A stretch of 64,000 bases of DNA from Vicia villosa (lineage: Eukaryota > Streptophyta > Magnoliopsida > Fabales > Fabaceae): assembly GCF_029867415.1 (NCBI RefSeq), contig NC_081183.1, positions 67,406,336-67,470,335 on the forward strand, read 5' to 3'. The notes beneath the pieces are model-generated. The model worked only from the letters and a program-made list of their open reading frames with translations. It was not told the origin of the DNA and searched no databases. Made by a program: the position numbers and the translations under genes. Position 1 is the stretch's first letter. Each line of letters opens with the position of its first letter. Shown here piece after piece: positions 34,106 through 44,858 of the stretch.

Positions 34106-37100
34106 TGATCGCGACTTTACGTGTCTATTAGTCGGGATAACTGCAAGTGCACAGTCGTGTCGTGTAGTTTTAAAAGATATCGAATCCATAGGGACTATAA
34201 ATCGACCTACCGTTATCTAAAGTTACTATGTAAAGCTAAGGCTAATGATATTTGGGTTATTAATAAGGGGAAACTAAAATCTTAAATCTAGGAATATAAT
34301 AATAAATGGATATCAGTATGTATTTCATCTAACTTAGGTGATTCGAAGTTCCATTGGCCAGATTCTAATTAAATCAAAGATCTTTACTAACTATGTTATT
34401 TAAAAGTCCTCCTCTCAAACTCTCGCTCTATTGATTCAGATTACGATCCTAACTCATAATGTACGCTCTCGCCATCCCATTAGATTTAGAAAAGCTTTTT
34501 GGAAACAACGTAATTAATAAAATGCTTGTTTTATGAAGTCATTATCTACTTAAATCTCCTAATCTCAAACTCTCGCTCTGTTGACTCGGAATATGCTAAT
34601 ATCCCTAACGTACGCTTTCGTCATCCCGCGCGGGTTTAAAAACACTTTTTGAAAATAAATAAGTTCTAATTAGTTTTAATACGCTTTCGCCATCCTTAAA
34701 ACTAATGTCCTATGTCTACTATCCAGTTAAAGATCTCAAACTTCCGCTCTATTGATTTTAACCTTTGACCGTCTTAAGCCCTCAAACTTTCGCTCTATTG
34801 GTTTTAAGACTTACTAATTAAATTAGACATACAAACCAAAAACAAGTGATATTTAATAAAATATAATTAAGCCAATTTATTTCGGATCCCACGGTTAACT
34901 TACTTTACATACCGATATCTTAATTAATTAGCCAGGCATACTTAAAGGAACAAACATGAAATTATAATTATTAAACATGAAATTATAATTACTAACCATG
35001 AACATGTGCGTAACTAGATTTGTAATGATAAAACAATATTATAAGAACAAGAAACTAAAATAATTGCAAATAAATAAACCTGGAAGTAAAGCAGACGAAA
35101 CAAACTTGAATAAAATTACGAACAAAACAAATCTTGAAACTTGAATGAAGCTTTGAAATAATGTCGGCAAGATTGTGATCCAAGAGTACATAAATTGTAG
35201 GCCTAAAACTAATGGTGTGGTAGTTCCTGTAGCGGTAAAAATGTGACTCGACGCGTTTTCACGCATTCGAAGTACAACAGAGTCGCCACCGAACTTTATT
35301 TATTCCAAGAAGGAAAGGGAAAATATCGATAAAACCCACAGATAAAAAGAAACGGATAAGATGGTCATCGCAACCAAATTAAGGTTCGGGAGTCGATTAA
35401 GCAAGGGAAGGTATTAGCACCCCTCACCTCCATCGTACTCGATGGGACCCATTTAGTTAATCTTGTGATTTATTGTTAGCTTATTATCTATTTGCGTTAT
35501 TTTATTAGGTTGGAAAGAAGAAAGGAACAAAAAAAGGTTTTTTTATTATTGTGCTCGCCAAGACATTTGTATCTTGTGCCTACGTATTCCCTAGTGCAAT
35601 GGGAAAGTCAGAGCAATCGTAGTTCGGGCTAAAACGCCGAGTTTGTTGATTTTTAGCGAGAGGTACTCGATCGCATTCAAACAATACTATGCGCATATGG
35701 ATAAGAGATTGTTTGCCTCACTACAAGAATGGATAACTAAATCAAGATTAGAACAAGATTTTGGCCATCATCGCATTCGAGTGGAAAACATTCGATCTTC
35801 ACATATGGAAGTATAATTGCATTTGAATTTTGACTAAGTGTCTCGTCTTATGAAAAAAGGTTTTAAAATTAAAAGGTGTGAATAAATTTGAAGTTTGTTT
35901 GTCAAGAGAAATCAAACATTTAAACAAAGGCTTAACGGTCATCGCCTAAATGCTTGAAAGAGAAAATTGTACAAGTGCGTACAACCCCCTCGTAAGTGAT
36001 GAAAAAAAAAAGGATGATTTGATGAGTTGAAATATCTTTAGTTGGATCCAAGTATTTAAACAAAAGCTTAACGGCCATCGCTTAAAACACTTGAAAGAGT
36101 ATTTGCTAAATCGGGTTTTTAGAAGTCTTTAATGGAGTCAACGCACTTAAACAATGGCTTAACGGCCATCGCCTAGTTGCTTAAAGAACAACTTGTACAA
36201 GTACGTACAAACCCTTCTTCATTATCCATTATAGACTAAATTTTATTTGATTAAAAGAAAAGCGTTTTTGTAAAAAAAGAGTGAGTTAAATCAATTTTTA
36301 AGAAGTCTTTAATGGAGTTTAAACATCCAAACAAAGGCTTAACGGCCATCGCCTAAATGCTTAAAGAACAACTTGTACAAGTACGTACAAACCCTTCTTT
36401 CCATTATAGATAAAATGATTTGATTAAAAGAAGTGTTTTTTTGTAAAAAAAGTGAATTAGATCGAGTTTAAAGAAGTCTTTAATGGAGTCAAAGTATCCG
36501 AATAAAAGCTTAACGGCCATCACCCAAATACTTTTAGGACAACTCGTACACCTACGTACGAACCCTCCTTATCCATTAAAACTCAAAACTCGATTCAATT
36601 AAAAGGTTATTTTTATATCATTTTGAAATATTGTTAATAAATTCTAAACATATAACTAAAGAATATATTTTGTCTTTTAATAAAAATTAGTAAATAAAAT
36701 AGACAATAAATATTTTTTGTGGTTTTTTTGTAAATATAAATAAAGCTCTAAAAAGTTCATATTTTTTAAATAAAGAAAATTATCAAAAAAAAGAGAACTA
36801 AATGGGCCCTTAAGGGGTGTATCCGGATTTGGAGTAAGGCCCATAGAGAAGAAGCAAGAATAATAATATGCTAAAAAAAAAAGACTTTGGGCCGGATTGG
36901 ATCGACCCAGATCCACCCTCCCTCTTACGCAAACGGGTTGTAAACAACAAACCCTATTTTCTTGCTCCACTCAGCCTTAACGCCTCATGTCTCTCTCTTA
37001 CTCTAACCTCTCTCTATTTTTTACGTTCTTCCTCGCAAACAAACAACAACAATCACTCAACTCATCTCTCTCGGTTCAACTACAAAACAATCAAACAATC

Positions 37101-39138
37101 ACATAGTAAAACCTTAATCCCCTTCATAAACCCTAAACCCCAAATATGATTTTCATTATGTTCATCAGAGTTACAAGTTTACATGCTTAAAAATCAGAGA
37201 AAAAGAATAATACCAGTATGCTACAGCAACAAAACAGAAACAAAAAACGGAGAAGGTGAATAAAGCCCGGGTACGTGTACGCTTGCTTCGACCTCTTCCT
37301 TCTTCTACTTCCGGATTTGATGTGATTCTGAGTTTGTATGGTGAGTGAGGTTGAATATTGTTGTTCTTGTGTATGGTCTGCTTCTGTTGTTGCTATGTTG
37401 TGAAGGTTACATTGAGTTTGGTTATCGAGTATGGATGTGAGGTTTTGCGGTGAAGGATGTGTGGATTATTTGAGTGAGGATTTCGGTCAAAAGGAGTATG
37501 GAGCAGATTGTGAAGGGTGTTTGGAGTTAGGTTTTGTATGAATGTGGTTGTTAAAATGTTTGGTGGGATGAGGGTTGAAGAGTGTGTGAGGTTATTTTGA
37601 GCTGTTGTTTTGGGTTATAGGGAGTAATTTTTGCAGAGGTTTGAAAAAAAACGTTTGAGTTCAGTGGTGAACGATATGAGCAGAGTGTTCGTTATGTGAA
37701 TTGTTGCTGCCTCCCTTTTTGTGAATGAAGGGTTGTTTATATAGGGAAGAGATTAGGGTTTTAGATGTAGAATTGGGGGGAAAATGGTATGAAGATTTGA
37801 ACATTTTTGGTAAGCTGCTTGTTACTTTTGTATGCAGGTTTTGGTTTAACCATTTTTGTGCAAGCTTTCAGACTGTTATGAAGCAGGTGGAGCAGAATTT
37901 TGGAGTGTAATGGCATGGTTGATGCAGGGACAGCAGGCTTGGATAGTGATAGAGCATGGTGATGTGCAGAAAAAACGTGAAAGACTAAACCAATACCTCT
38001 TTTTTGTTTGACTTGTAGTATATGCCAAAATGTAAAAAAAAAAAAAAAGTGTACATTATAAATTTCTATATTTTTGTAATTGAATATTTATAGTAATAAT
38101 AACATGCTTTTATTTTTATTTAATTATTTAATTCAAATCTTAATTTTGATAAATCAAGAATATTAATTTAAATTAAATAAATTAAAAGAGAATTAAAAGT
38201 ATAAAAATGCAAATGAGATTAAACAAAAGGTGTGAGATTAATATATCAAAGTTAAAAAATAAAGGATGTACAAAAAATAAAACATAAAATTGAACTTGAC
38301 TTATATGCAAATGAAATATGCAGCGATGTCCAAACGAATGCGACATGATGATATGAAAAAAGACTAGGTCAAAAATTGGGGTGCGACAGTTCCTCAATGT
38401 GAGAAACTACCACTTTTACAAAGTGATAATTTATGCCTAAAACTATGAACAGTGCTTCCGCGCCTAAAACTTGGATGCCTTCAAATGAATGCTCAGACTC
38501 TTTATATAGTGAATGGAAGTGGAAGTTACTTTCAGCATCATGTGAGAAGTAGTGGAGATCATGGCGTGGGAAGTTGAGAAAATATAGGAAGACTTGGTTG
38601 GTGGAGTATAGAACGGAGACGTGGGCCTTCAAATTTAAATTATCTTTGAACGAGTCTTGAGACGTGGGTCTCAAAGTGGCTGGATTGTTGGAGACGGACG
38701 TCTCCTTCATGTGACGTGTCCTATGAACGTGGGTGAACTTGGGAGACGGACGTCTCCTTTGATGACGTGGCCCTTGGACTTTGGAGACGGGCGTCTCCAT
38801 GCAATTGGGCCCTTAGACGGGCGTCTCAGCTTCTTCATAGTGGGAGCTTCTGCTCCTTCGTGGGCTGGGCTTCCAAACTTGGTCCATCCTATTTGCACCT
38901 CTCACATTTGATTCATTCTATTTGCACCTCCACTTATAATATTTGCCTATTTTCTTCTTTTTAAGTTGATTTTATCTACATTTCATCTTTTTTTGACAAA
39001 TAGTTCTCAAAACGAACATAAAACCTGAAACAATGAAAATACCAGCATAATACCGACATAAAGCAACATAATTAAGATAAAATAGGGAAATTATATATGT
39101 AAATCAAGCCTAATATGTGATACATTTTCGCGTTATCA
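34106..39138 (-). mobile_element. Athila-like 5' LTR, split by a solo LTR
   Basis: Matches the 3' LTR up to 35222, is interrupted by the L solo LTR, and resumes at 38389. Differences include two rather than three copies of the 21-bp ACATGAAATT repeat (34963-35000). It has GGAGACGGACGTCTCC-type palindromes (38690-38828), and ends CGCGTTATCA at 39138. Confidence 0.85.
35228..38388 (-). mobile_element. Solo LTR of Ogre/Tat family L
   Basis: 3,161 bp, minus strand TGTCGCACCCCAATTTTTGACC to TTTTTACCGCTACA, flanked by GTTCC direct repeats (35223-35227, 38389-38393) that occur once in the other Athila LTR. It has no primer site or internal sequence, so it is a solo LTR left by LTR-LTR recombination. 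Same family as the array LTRs but diverged. It contains five copies of the GATGGCCGTTAAGC hairpin loop (35,900-36,540), a TATA-like TATATAAA (37736-37743, minus) and the terminal GAAA-loop hairpin (35246-35273). Confidence 0.9.
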
Positions 39139-39280
39139 CCTTCCTGCAACCATCTTCCTAAACAGTCAAACAACCAGCCAAACAGTATTGATTGTGTCAG
39201 ATACACGAATCAAATACAATATGATTAGAAAACATTAACGACTATTGACCAACTGGTCGACCATGCTCTGATACCACTAA
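39139..39280 (-). pseudogene. Chromovirus H gag start, leader and primer site
   Basis: Minus strand: primer site TGGTATCAGAGC (39265-39276), a short leader, then ATG at 39153 with MVAG-like codons. The gene is interrupted at the CCTTC target site and continues at 29247. Confidence 0.8.
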
Positions 39281-41203
39281 TGTAACACCCCTTTTATACC
39301 CCAAAATAAGTAAGCATATAATCAGAGAATAAGCATGCATATACCCCAAAATAACATCTGCTATTTCTATTTCCAATCAAGGATCACTGTCTATCACCAT
39401 GTGAACCCAGAGTTTCACCGCTTCCACAATAAAGCCGACTATGCCATGAATGAATGTACAATTACTAACCAACTATGCTATTAAGATTACCTCATCAATC
39501 TTAACTTACCGCATTCCAATAATAATTCAACTCTATGAATTATATACCAAACTGTACACAACATTCGCAACACATTGATATCAATCCACATAATAGAAAC
39601 AATATTCAATTATGATTCACAAAATACAATTAACACTAGTAAATCATACTATCTCATGTTAATTCATATCGTCAACAAAATATAATAATACGCTTCCAAA
39701 CCAAGTATCAATTCGTTAGTATTTGACCAAGAATACAATTACGGTCAACTTTCCAAAATAGCGTAAGTTACCGACAAACAAATAATCAATTCAATATCTA
39801 TTATATTCCAATCAATTATACTTAATGAAATTAACTCAACTATTAAGTAAATTAACCAATTAATAATTACACTACATTAGTTCCAATTTATATTTCATTT
39901 TCTATTACAAAACCAACATTTTAATATAAAAAAATATTTAAATCCACACTATTTCGGTCGGTTCGTAAATATCACATTTTCAACAAAATAACACCACCAT
40001 GTTAATCTACTAATTAAACTTAGCTACCACGTAAATTTTCATCAAATTCCGGATAACTAATTATACCGTTTAATTCCGCTATTCGGTTAAACGGGACTAT
40101 TTTGTATTTTATTTTGTTTTCTAACCGCTACTGTAACAGTTATATTTCATTTCTAAACTAGTTTCATTTCATTATAGTGGTTCCCTTTCTACAATATATA
40201 CCTTGATATATTATCTAACAGAGCATATATATATGAAACCGAAGCAAACAGCATAACAACAAGAAATGAAATGAGATATCAGAAAAATGAATATAATATG
40301 GCTAAGTTGGGATATTTCATTTCATTATATGTATCATTATATGTATATAATATATGTTCATCATGTAGTGTTAGTGTTATGAAACAATAAAACAAAACAA
40401 CATTTATATATGAAACAGCCAGGAAAAACAATCTCACGAAATCATAAACAAAATGAGAATATGCTGCTTGGGTGTCTAATGTCGACCATCCCAGCACTAG
40501 CGCCGACCGGCAATGCATACCCACCACTATTTTTTTCTTATTTTATTTATTCACAGAGTTCCCTATTATTTTTCTAATACCCATTACCAAATCAATTTCT
40601 ATTTCCTACACAATAATCTAATCATGGTAATCTTACCCATTAACCGAATCATACTAACCCATAATAATAAGAATTCTCCCCCTTACCTCTTCAATGTGCT
40701 TCAAACCCTAGCTTTCTCCCTTGTTGTTCTTCCCCTAGCTTTTTCTCCTTTCTCCTCTCTTAGTCTCTTTTCTCCTCTTCTTTTGCAAATGAACAAAGTT
40801 ATGATACCTCTACTCTTCCAACCCTTACTATATTATTCATATTGGACTTAACCCATATAATTCCACTTCCTAACTAATTAGGCCCAATTGATGAAATATA
40901 GTAGTTCAAATAAATAATTGTGCTCCAACAAATAATATTATTACCCTTAATATTATTTTCCAATTAATCCAATTAAATACGACTTTATCTCAATTCAATA
41001 AAAATCCAATAATAATATTATTTCTCCAACATATTCCACTTTATTAATTCTTCGATTAACCGAATAAATCCCAACTTTACTTAATAATCCGAACATGTTT
41101 TCTTATTAACACCGACGATCCAATTACTTATCAAACTTCGTCCAAATTAAATAAATCCTTATTTTAATTTAATTAGCCAGTTAATTAAATTCGGGCTGTT
41201 ACG
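39281..41203 (-). mobile_element. Chromovirus H 5' LTR
   Basis: About 1.92 kb starting TGTAACACCCC next to the primer site and ending CGGGCTGTTACG (last A of TGTTACA changed). Shares end words with the A and B LTRs but is a third, shorter subfamily. The interior is AT-rich with an AAACCCTAGC block (about 40703). I see no host gene in it. Confidence 0.78.
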
Positions 41204-41576
41204 GTCTCTCTTATAATTTTTATGCTTTTCGGAGGGATGGGGCTAACCATACCATTTGAGGGTAGGTAGTCCCATCTATTGGACGTGTTCGGGACATCGA
41301 AGGGTCATCGATGGTCATAGAAGGCAACATGTAAGGATGTCGTAGCATTCGAAGGGACTATCATCATTTCCGTAGGCAACTCGAAGGGACAATGGTCTTA
41401 TGATGATATTAATCGGAGGAAAACTTGCTAAGACATCCCTACGTTCGAGGAATTGACCATGTTAATCGAAAGGCAACCAAGAGGGATGTACCCTAGGGTG
41501 AGTGCATGCGCAGTGTGTTATATTCAAATATGTAATCTTGAATTAAGTTAGCTAACGATTAATTAAATTATCTTAC
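41204..41576 (-). mobile_element. Ogre-like LTR scrap
   Basis: 373 bases with repeated TTCGAAGGGAC, GGCAACTCGAAGG and GTCTTATGATGA words. They resemble, on the opposite strand, the block 43920-44250 of the Ogre LTR (CCTCGAA, GTTGCC, CATCATT). It is probably an older, inverted Ogre LTR fragment that the next Ogre element abuts. The relationship is by eye only. Confidence 0.45.
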
Positions 41577-44500
41577 TGTTATACCCCAAAATTTGTCCAT
41601 CATATTTCTCTTAATTCAAACTCATATTAAGGTTCAAAGCTCAAAGACATACCCTCCTAAACAATGGTTCAAAGAATTAGGTTTTTTATTTTTCTGAAGA
41701 AAATCAATGGATCAAAGGCTCCAATGCATTTCATATGGCTTATGATGTTTCAAACTATCTCCATGACAAAATTCAAGTTCTAATTCAAAGGATTGACCAC
41801 TCAATTGCTCAGAAAGTCAACAGTCGACTAGTTTGACCTAAAAGTCAACTATGGTCAAAATACAGTCAAAACTCCTGATTTTTTTTCAACAACCTTATTT
41901 TGAAGCATCATTCACCATTTGATCAAGGATTGATTGAATCAAATATTGGCTTAAATTAGAAACATATTTCAATCATATTTTGGCCAAAATGCAAATTAAG
42001 GATTCATCAAGATTCTTCACAAATTGGTTGACCTAAATTCATCTCCTATAATTATATGACACAACCAAACCCTTAGGGGAGTTTTTGGAGTATCTAAGAA
42101 CCCTAGCCCGAGTACAAAAATTCAAGGAAAAATTGAAATTCGTTCTTGGCAATCAAGATTGATTCAAGGAGTTTCAAAGGTCCAAATACATTTCTGGAGC
42201 ATCACTGAACGTGTATCAATCCTTACCAAGCCTAGAAGCCTCAAGAAACACGCTCACAGACCCCTACGGTTTGCATTTTTTCTCTCTCTTCGATTTCAAT
42301 AATTAACGCATCATTCACATGTTTTGATTGCATATATCTGTTTGTATTGATGTATTGAATGAATCTGGAAGCATAATTTTGTTTTCATACCGGTATGGGG
42401 AGGATACCATTGTTAGGGTTAGAGCTCTCAATTTAGGGTTTTCTATTCTGAGTAAAATCAGGTAAAATTATGAGGCCTATTGCATCTGTGAAGGTTGGAC
42501 GAACATGTTGGCGTATTCACGATGAATTTATTATGCTTGTATGAGATTTTTGTTGTTGCAGGTGGATTAGCTATGAACGCCACCATAGTTAAGTCGTAGC
42601 AAAATCGTAGGTTGATTTGCAGGCTTCGTAAGGAAGACGAAGACGTGGCTGGTCGTTATTGGGTTATTTGAATTACGCGCCTGTTTTTGAAGCATTAAAT
42701 AATTGTTGTTATATTATTAGTTGGATCCGTCATATAAATAGGCAGCGTAATTGGCACAGTTGGTAACTCAAGGGGCGCCGGTTCGATACATGGCTTCCCA
42801 TATTTTTTTATTGAATTAACATGTTTCCAGATCCCACGCGCACTGGCTAAAGAAGACTACGGTGCACCCTTATATCAAGGCCTTAGGATCACACCAGAGT
42901 TGGATCCAACACCCACAGGCATGCAGATCTACCATGTGATCTCAATGGACTACCATACAGGATCAACTAAGTCCTTTTTTCTAAATTTTTATATTTTTTT
43001 TATTTATTTAATTATATAAATGTTTTTTTTCTATTTATTTTTACCCTTTTTATTATTTTAATTATTTATTTACTTATATTTTATAATTTATTTTTTATAT
43101 AGATAATTTCATAGTTGTTTATATTTTATCGAGAGTTCGATTTTTATCATTCTATTTAAGAATATTGTTATTAAAATACTCATTAGGATTAGACATTTTG
43201 ATCGAAATTTTATTTTTGCCAATAATTAATTAATTTGTTTTTTTATTTATTTATTCTATTAATCATAGTTAACTTGTGCCCTAATCAGGGTTTACAAGGT
43301 TTGTCGCCTGATCAGTCATACACTAAAAAAATTTCTTTTTTTTCTTTGTGCAATTTTTACAGGGTTACCATCAGAGTTCTCCCGACTACGCACCATATCA
43401 GATCAAAAAAGCTAAGTATCTGATTTTATTATTTAAATATCATTTTATTTTGCCTCTTTTGATTAAAATAGGGTTAGCTTCAATCGCCAATGAATTGGTA
43501 ATGCACTCACCCTTTGTTTATTCTTCCTTTGCCAATTTTCAGGGTTAACCAACTGGTCAAAGCTCGAACCTTCGGTAACCCTAAAACTCATTCTGTTTTT
43601 AATTGCTTCTTTTAATTATCACTTATGTCAAACTTATTGCTCTATTGGGATTTGTTTATTGCTTTTTCTCCCTTTCCCCATGGTTTATTATGTAACTGCT
43701 CCTGGTTGTATTTGGTGGCCTTGAAGGCACTTAACACTGTCATATATATTATTATTGCGTGGTTAGTAATTTAGGGCGTGAAAACTCGAACTGAACCTGG
43801 AATAACTAATTACAAGATAATTATTTGAATTAATCACGTGATTGTGCACCCACACACCTTTTATGGTAACCTCTTCTGTTGCCTGTTGCCTGTTGCCTTG
43901 TTGCCTTTTTTTTCAGTGCAGAATAGTGAAGTCCCTCGAATACGAGGACACCTTAGCAATGTTGCCCTCAGTTCATTCTCATCACAAAAGATCATAAGTC
44001 CCCAATGATGCTGCCTTCGATTCGCTTATATGATCTCGCCCCTCGAAGTTGCCTATGAAATGTTGAGGTGTCCTCTGGTTGCCTAATAATGATGACTATT
44101 CTGATCCTTCCCTTAGACTACCCACCCTCTTCATGGCAGGGACAGTCTTATGGCGAACGATGATTACGACGACCCTTCAACCTCCAAATAAAAGGACTTC
44201 CTACCCTCTTATGGTATGGATAGCCCTGAAAGGATAAAAGAACCTTTTTACAATGTCAAGGTAATTTGCCCTTAATTGCTTGCTCTGGTTTAAATTCTTT
44301 TTCTACCCTTTTTTTAAAAATTTCAAAAAGGCTACGCTCATTTACGAGCTAAAGTCCTTATCTCTTCTTCTACATTTCTAAACTTTTGGTTTTAAAAGAG
44401 CAAAGCAATTAAGAGCCCATGGAAAACCATGGATGCAAAGGGTGCCTTACACCTTCCCTTTGTATAAATTACCCCCCGAACTCAGTTTTCTTTTAAAAGG

Positions 44501-44604
44501 TTTTTTTCTGTTCTTTTAGCCTTTCACTAATTTGGATAAAATAAAAGTCGATGGCGACTCTTGCTTGCCGCGACATTTCAAAAAAGTCAGTTCACCGTAT
44601 TACA
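41577..44604 (+). mobile_element. Ogre element 5' LTR
   Basis: About 3.03 kb from TGTTATACCCCAAAATTTG, a typical Ogre start, to TATTACA just before the primer site. Contains a TATA box TATAAATA (42733-42740) followed at once by a tRNA-like block (42741-42795), T-rich tracts (42980-43250), a hairpin CCTCGAATACGAGG (about 43936), and the Ogre-type GGTGCCTTACACCTTCCC near 44440. The 3' LTR is beyond the window, so the target duplication cannot be checked (left flank CTTAC). Confidence 0.8.
42733..42795 (+). promoter_or_regulatory. Ogre LTR promoter: TATA box followed by tRNA-like A and B boxes
   Basis: TATAAATA (42733-42740), then TGGCACAGTTGG (42752-42763), a full match to the pol III A-box consensus TRGCNNAGYNGG, and GGTTCGATAC (42780-42789), close to the B box GGTTCGANTC. 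Spacing is tRNA-like. It may mark the transcript 5' end or be a captured tRNA-related sequence; which one cannot be read from the sequence. Confidence 0.55.
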
Positions 44605-44608
44605 GAAC

Positions 44609-44626
44609 TGGCGACTCTGTTGGGGA
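44609..44626 (+). other. Primer binding site, tRNA-Arg (Ogre)
   Basis: TGGCGACTCTGTTGGGGA, four bases after the LTR end, one base different from the Ogre-M and L sites. Confidence 0.85.
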
Positions 44627-44858
44627 CTTTTTCGAATAAAAGAGGGGTTACCTTAAAAGTTTAGGATTCACTTTAAAATGTTTTCTATTGTTTGCTTTGC
44701 TTGCTTTATTTTTCAGGGCTGTTTTGGGAAAAATGAAGGACGAATCCTACTCCCGGATTCAAGAACACTTAAGATAGGAGCGACATAGTCATGGAGACCT
44801 CCCTTGTGCATGCTTGGGATTGGTCAATATGAAGTTCGCGCTTGATTTAGGACTCCAC
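44627..44858 (+). other. Ogre leader, first part, with left target duplication
   Basis: Untranslated leader between the primer site and the L array. Its last five bases, TCCAC (44854-44858), are repeated at 61837-61841 on the other side of the array, so the leader was continuous before that insertion. Confidence 0.8.

Larger units (their letters stand above)
29248..39138 (-). mobile_element. Athila-like Ty3/gypsy element, non-autonomous
   Basis: 9,891 bp including a later solo-LTR insertion, flanked by the 5-bp direct repeat CCTTC (29243-29247, 39139-39143). Ends TGATCGCG...TTATCA. LTRs are 29248-31135 and 34106-39138 (split). The minus-strand primer site TGGCGCCATTGCCGGGGA matches tRNA-Asp and the polypurine tract TTTAAGTGTGGGGG matches Athila elements. 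The 3 kb interior has one gag-like frame and no protease, RT or integrase. It inserted about 15 bases after the start codon of H gag. Confidence 0.85.

Noticed and set aside
36868..37149. 93-residue plus frame in the solo LTR
   Set aside because: Low-complexity translation of CT-rich LTR sequence, antisense to the element; not preserved in the related array LTRs.
42752..42795. A functional tRNA gene
   Set aside because: A and B boxes are present but I could not pair an acceptor stem or find an anticodon arm; it lies in an LTR.
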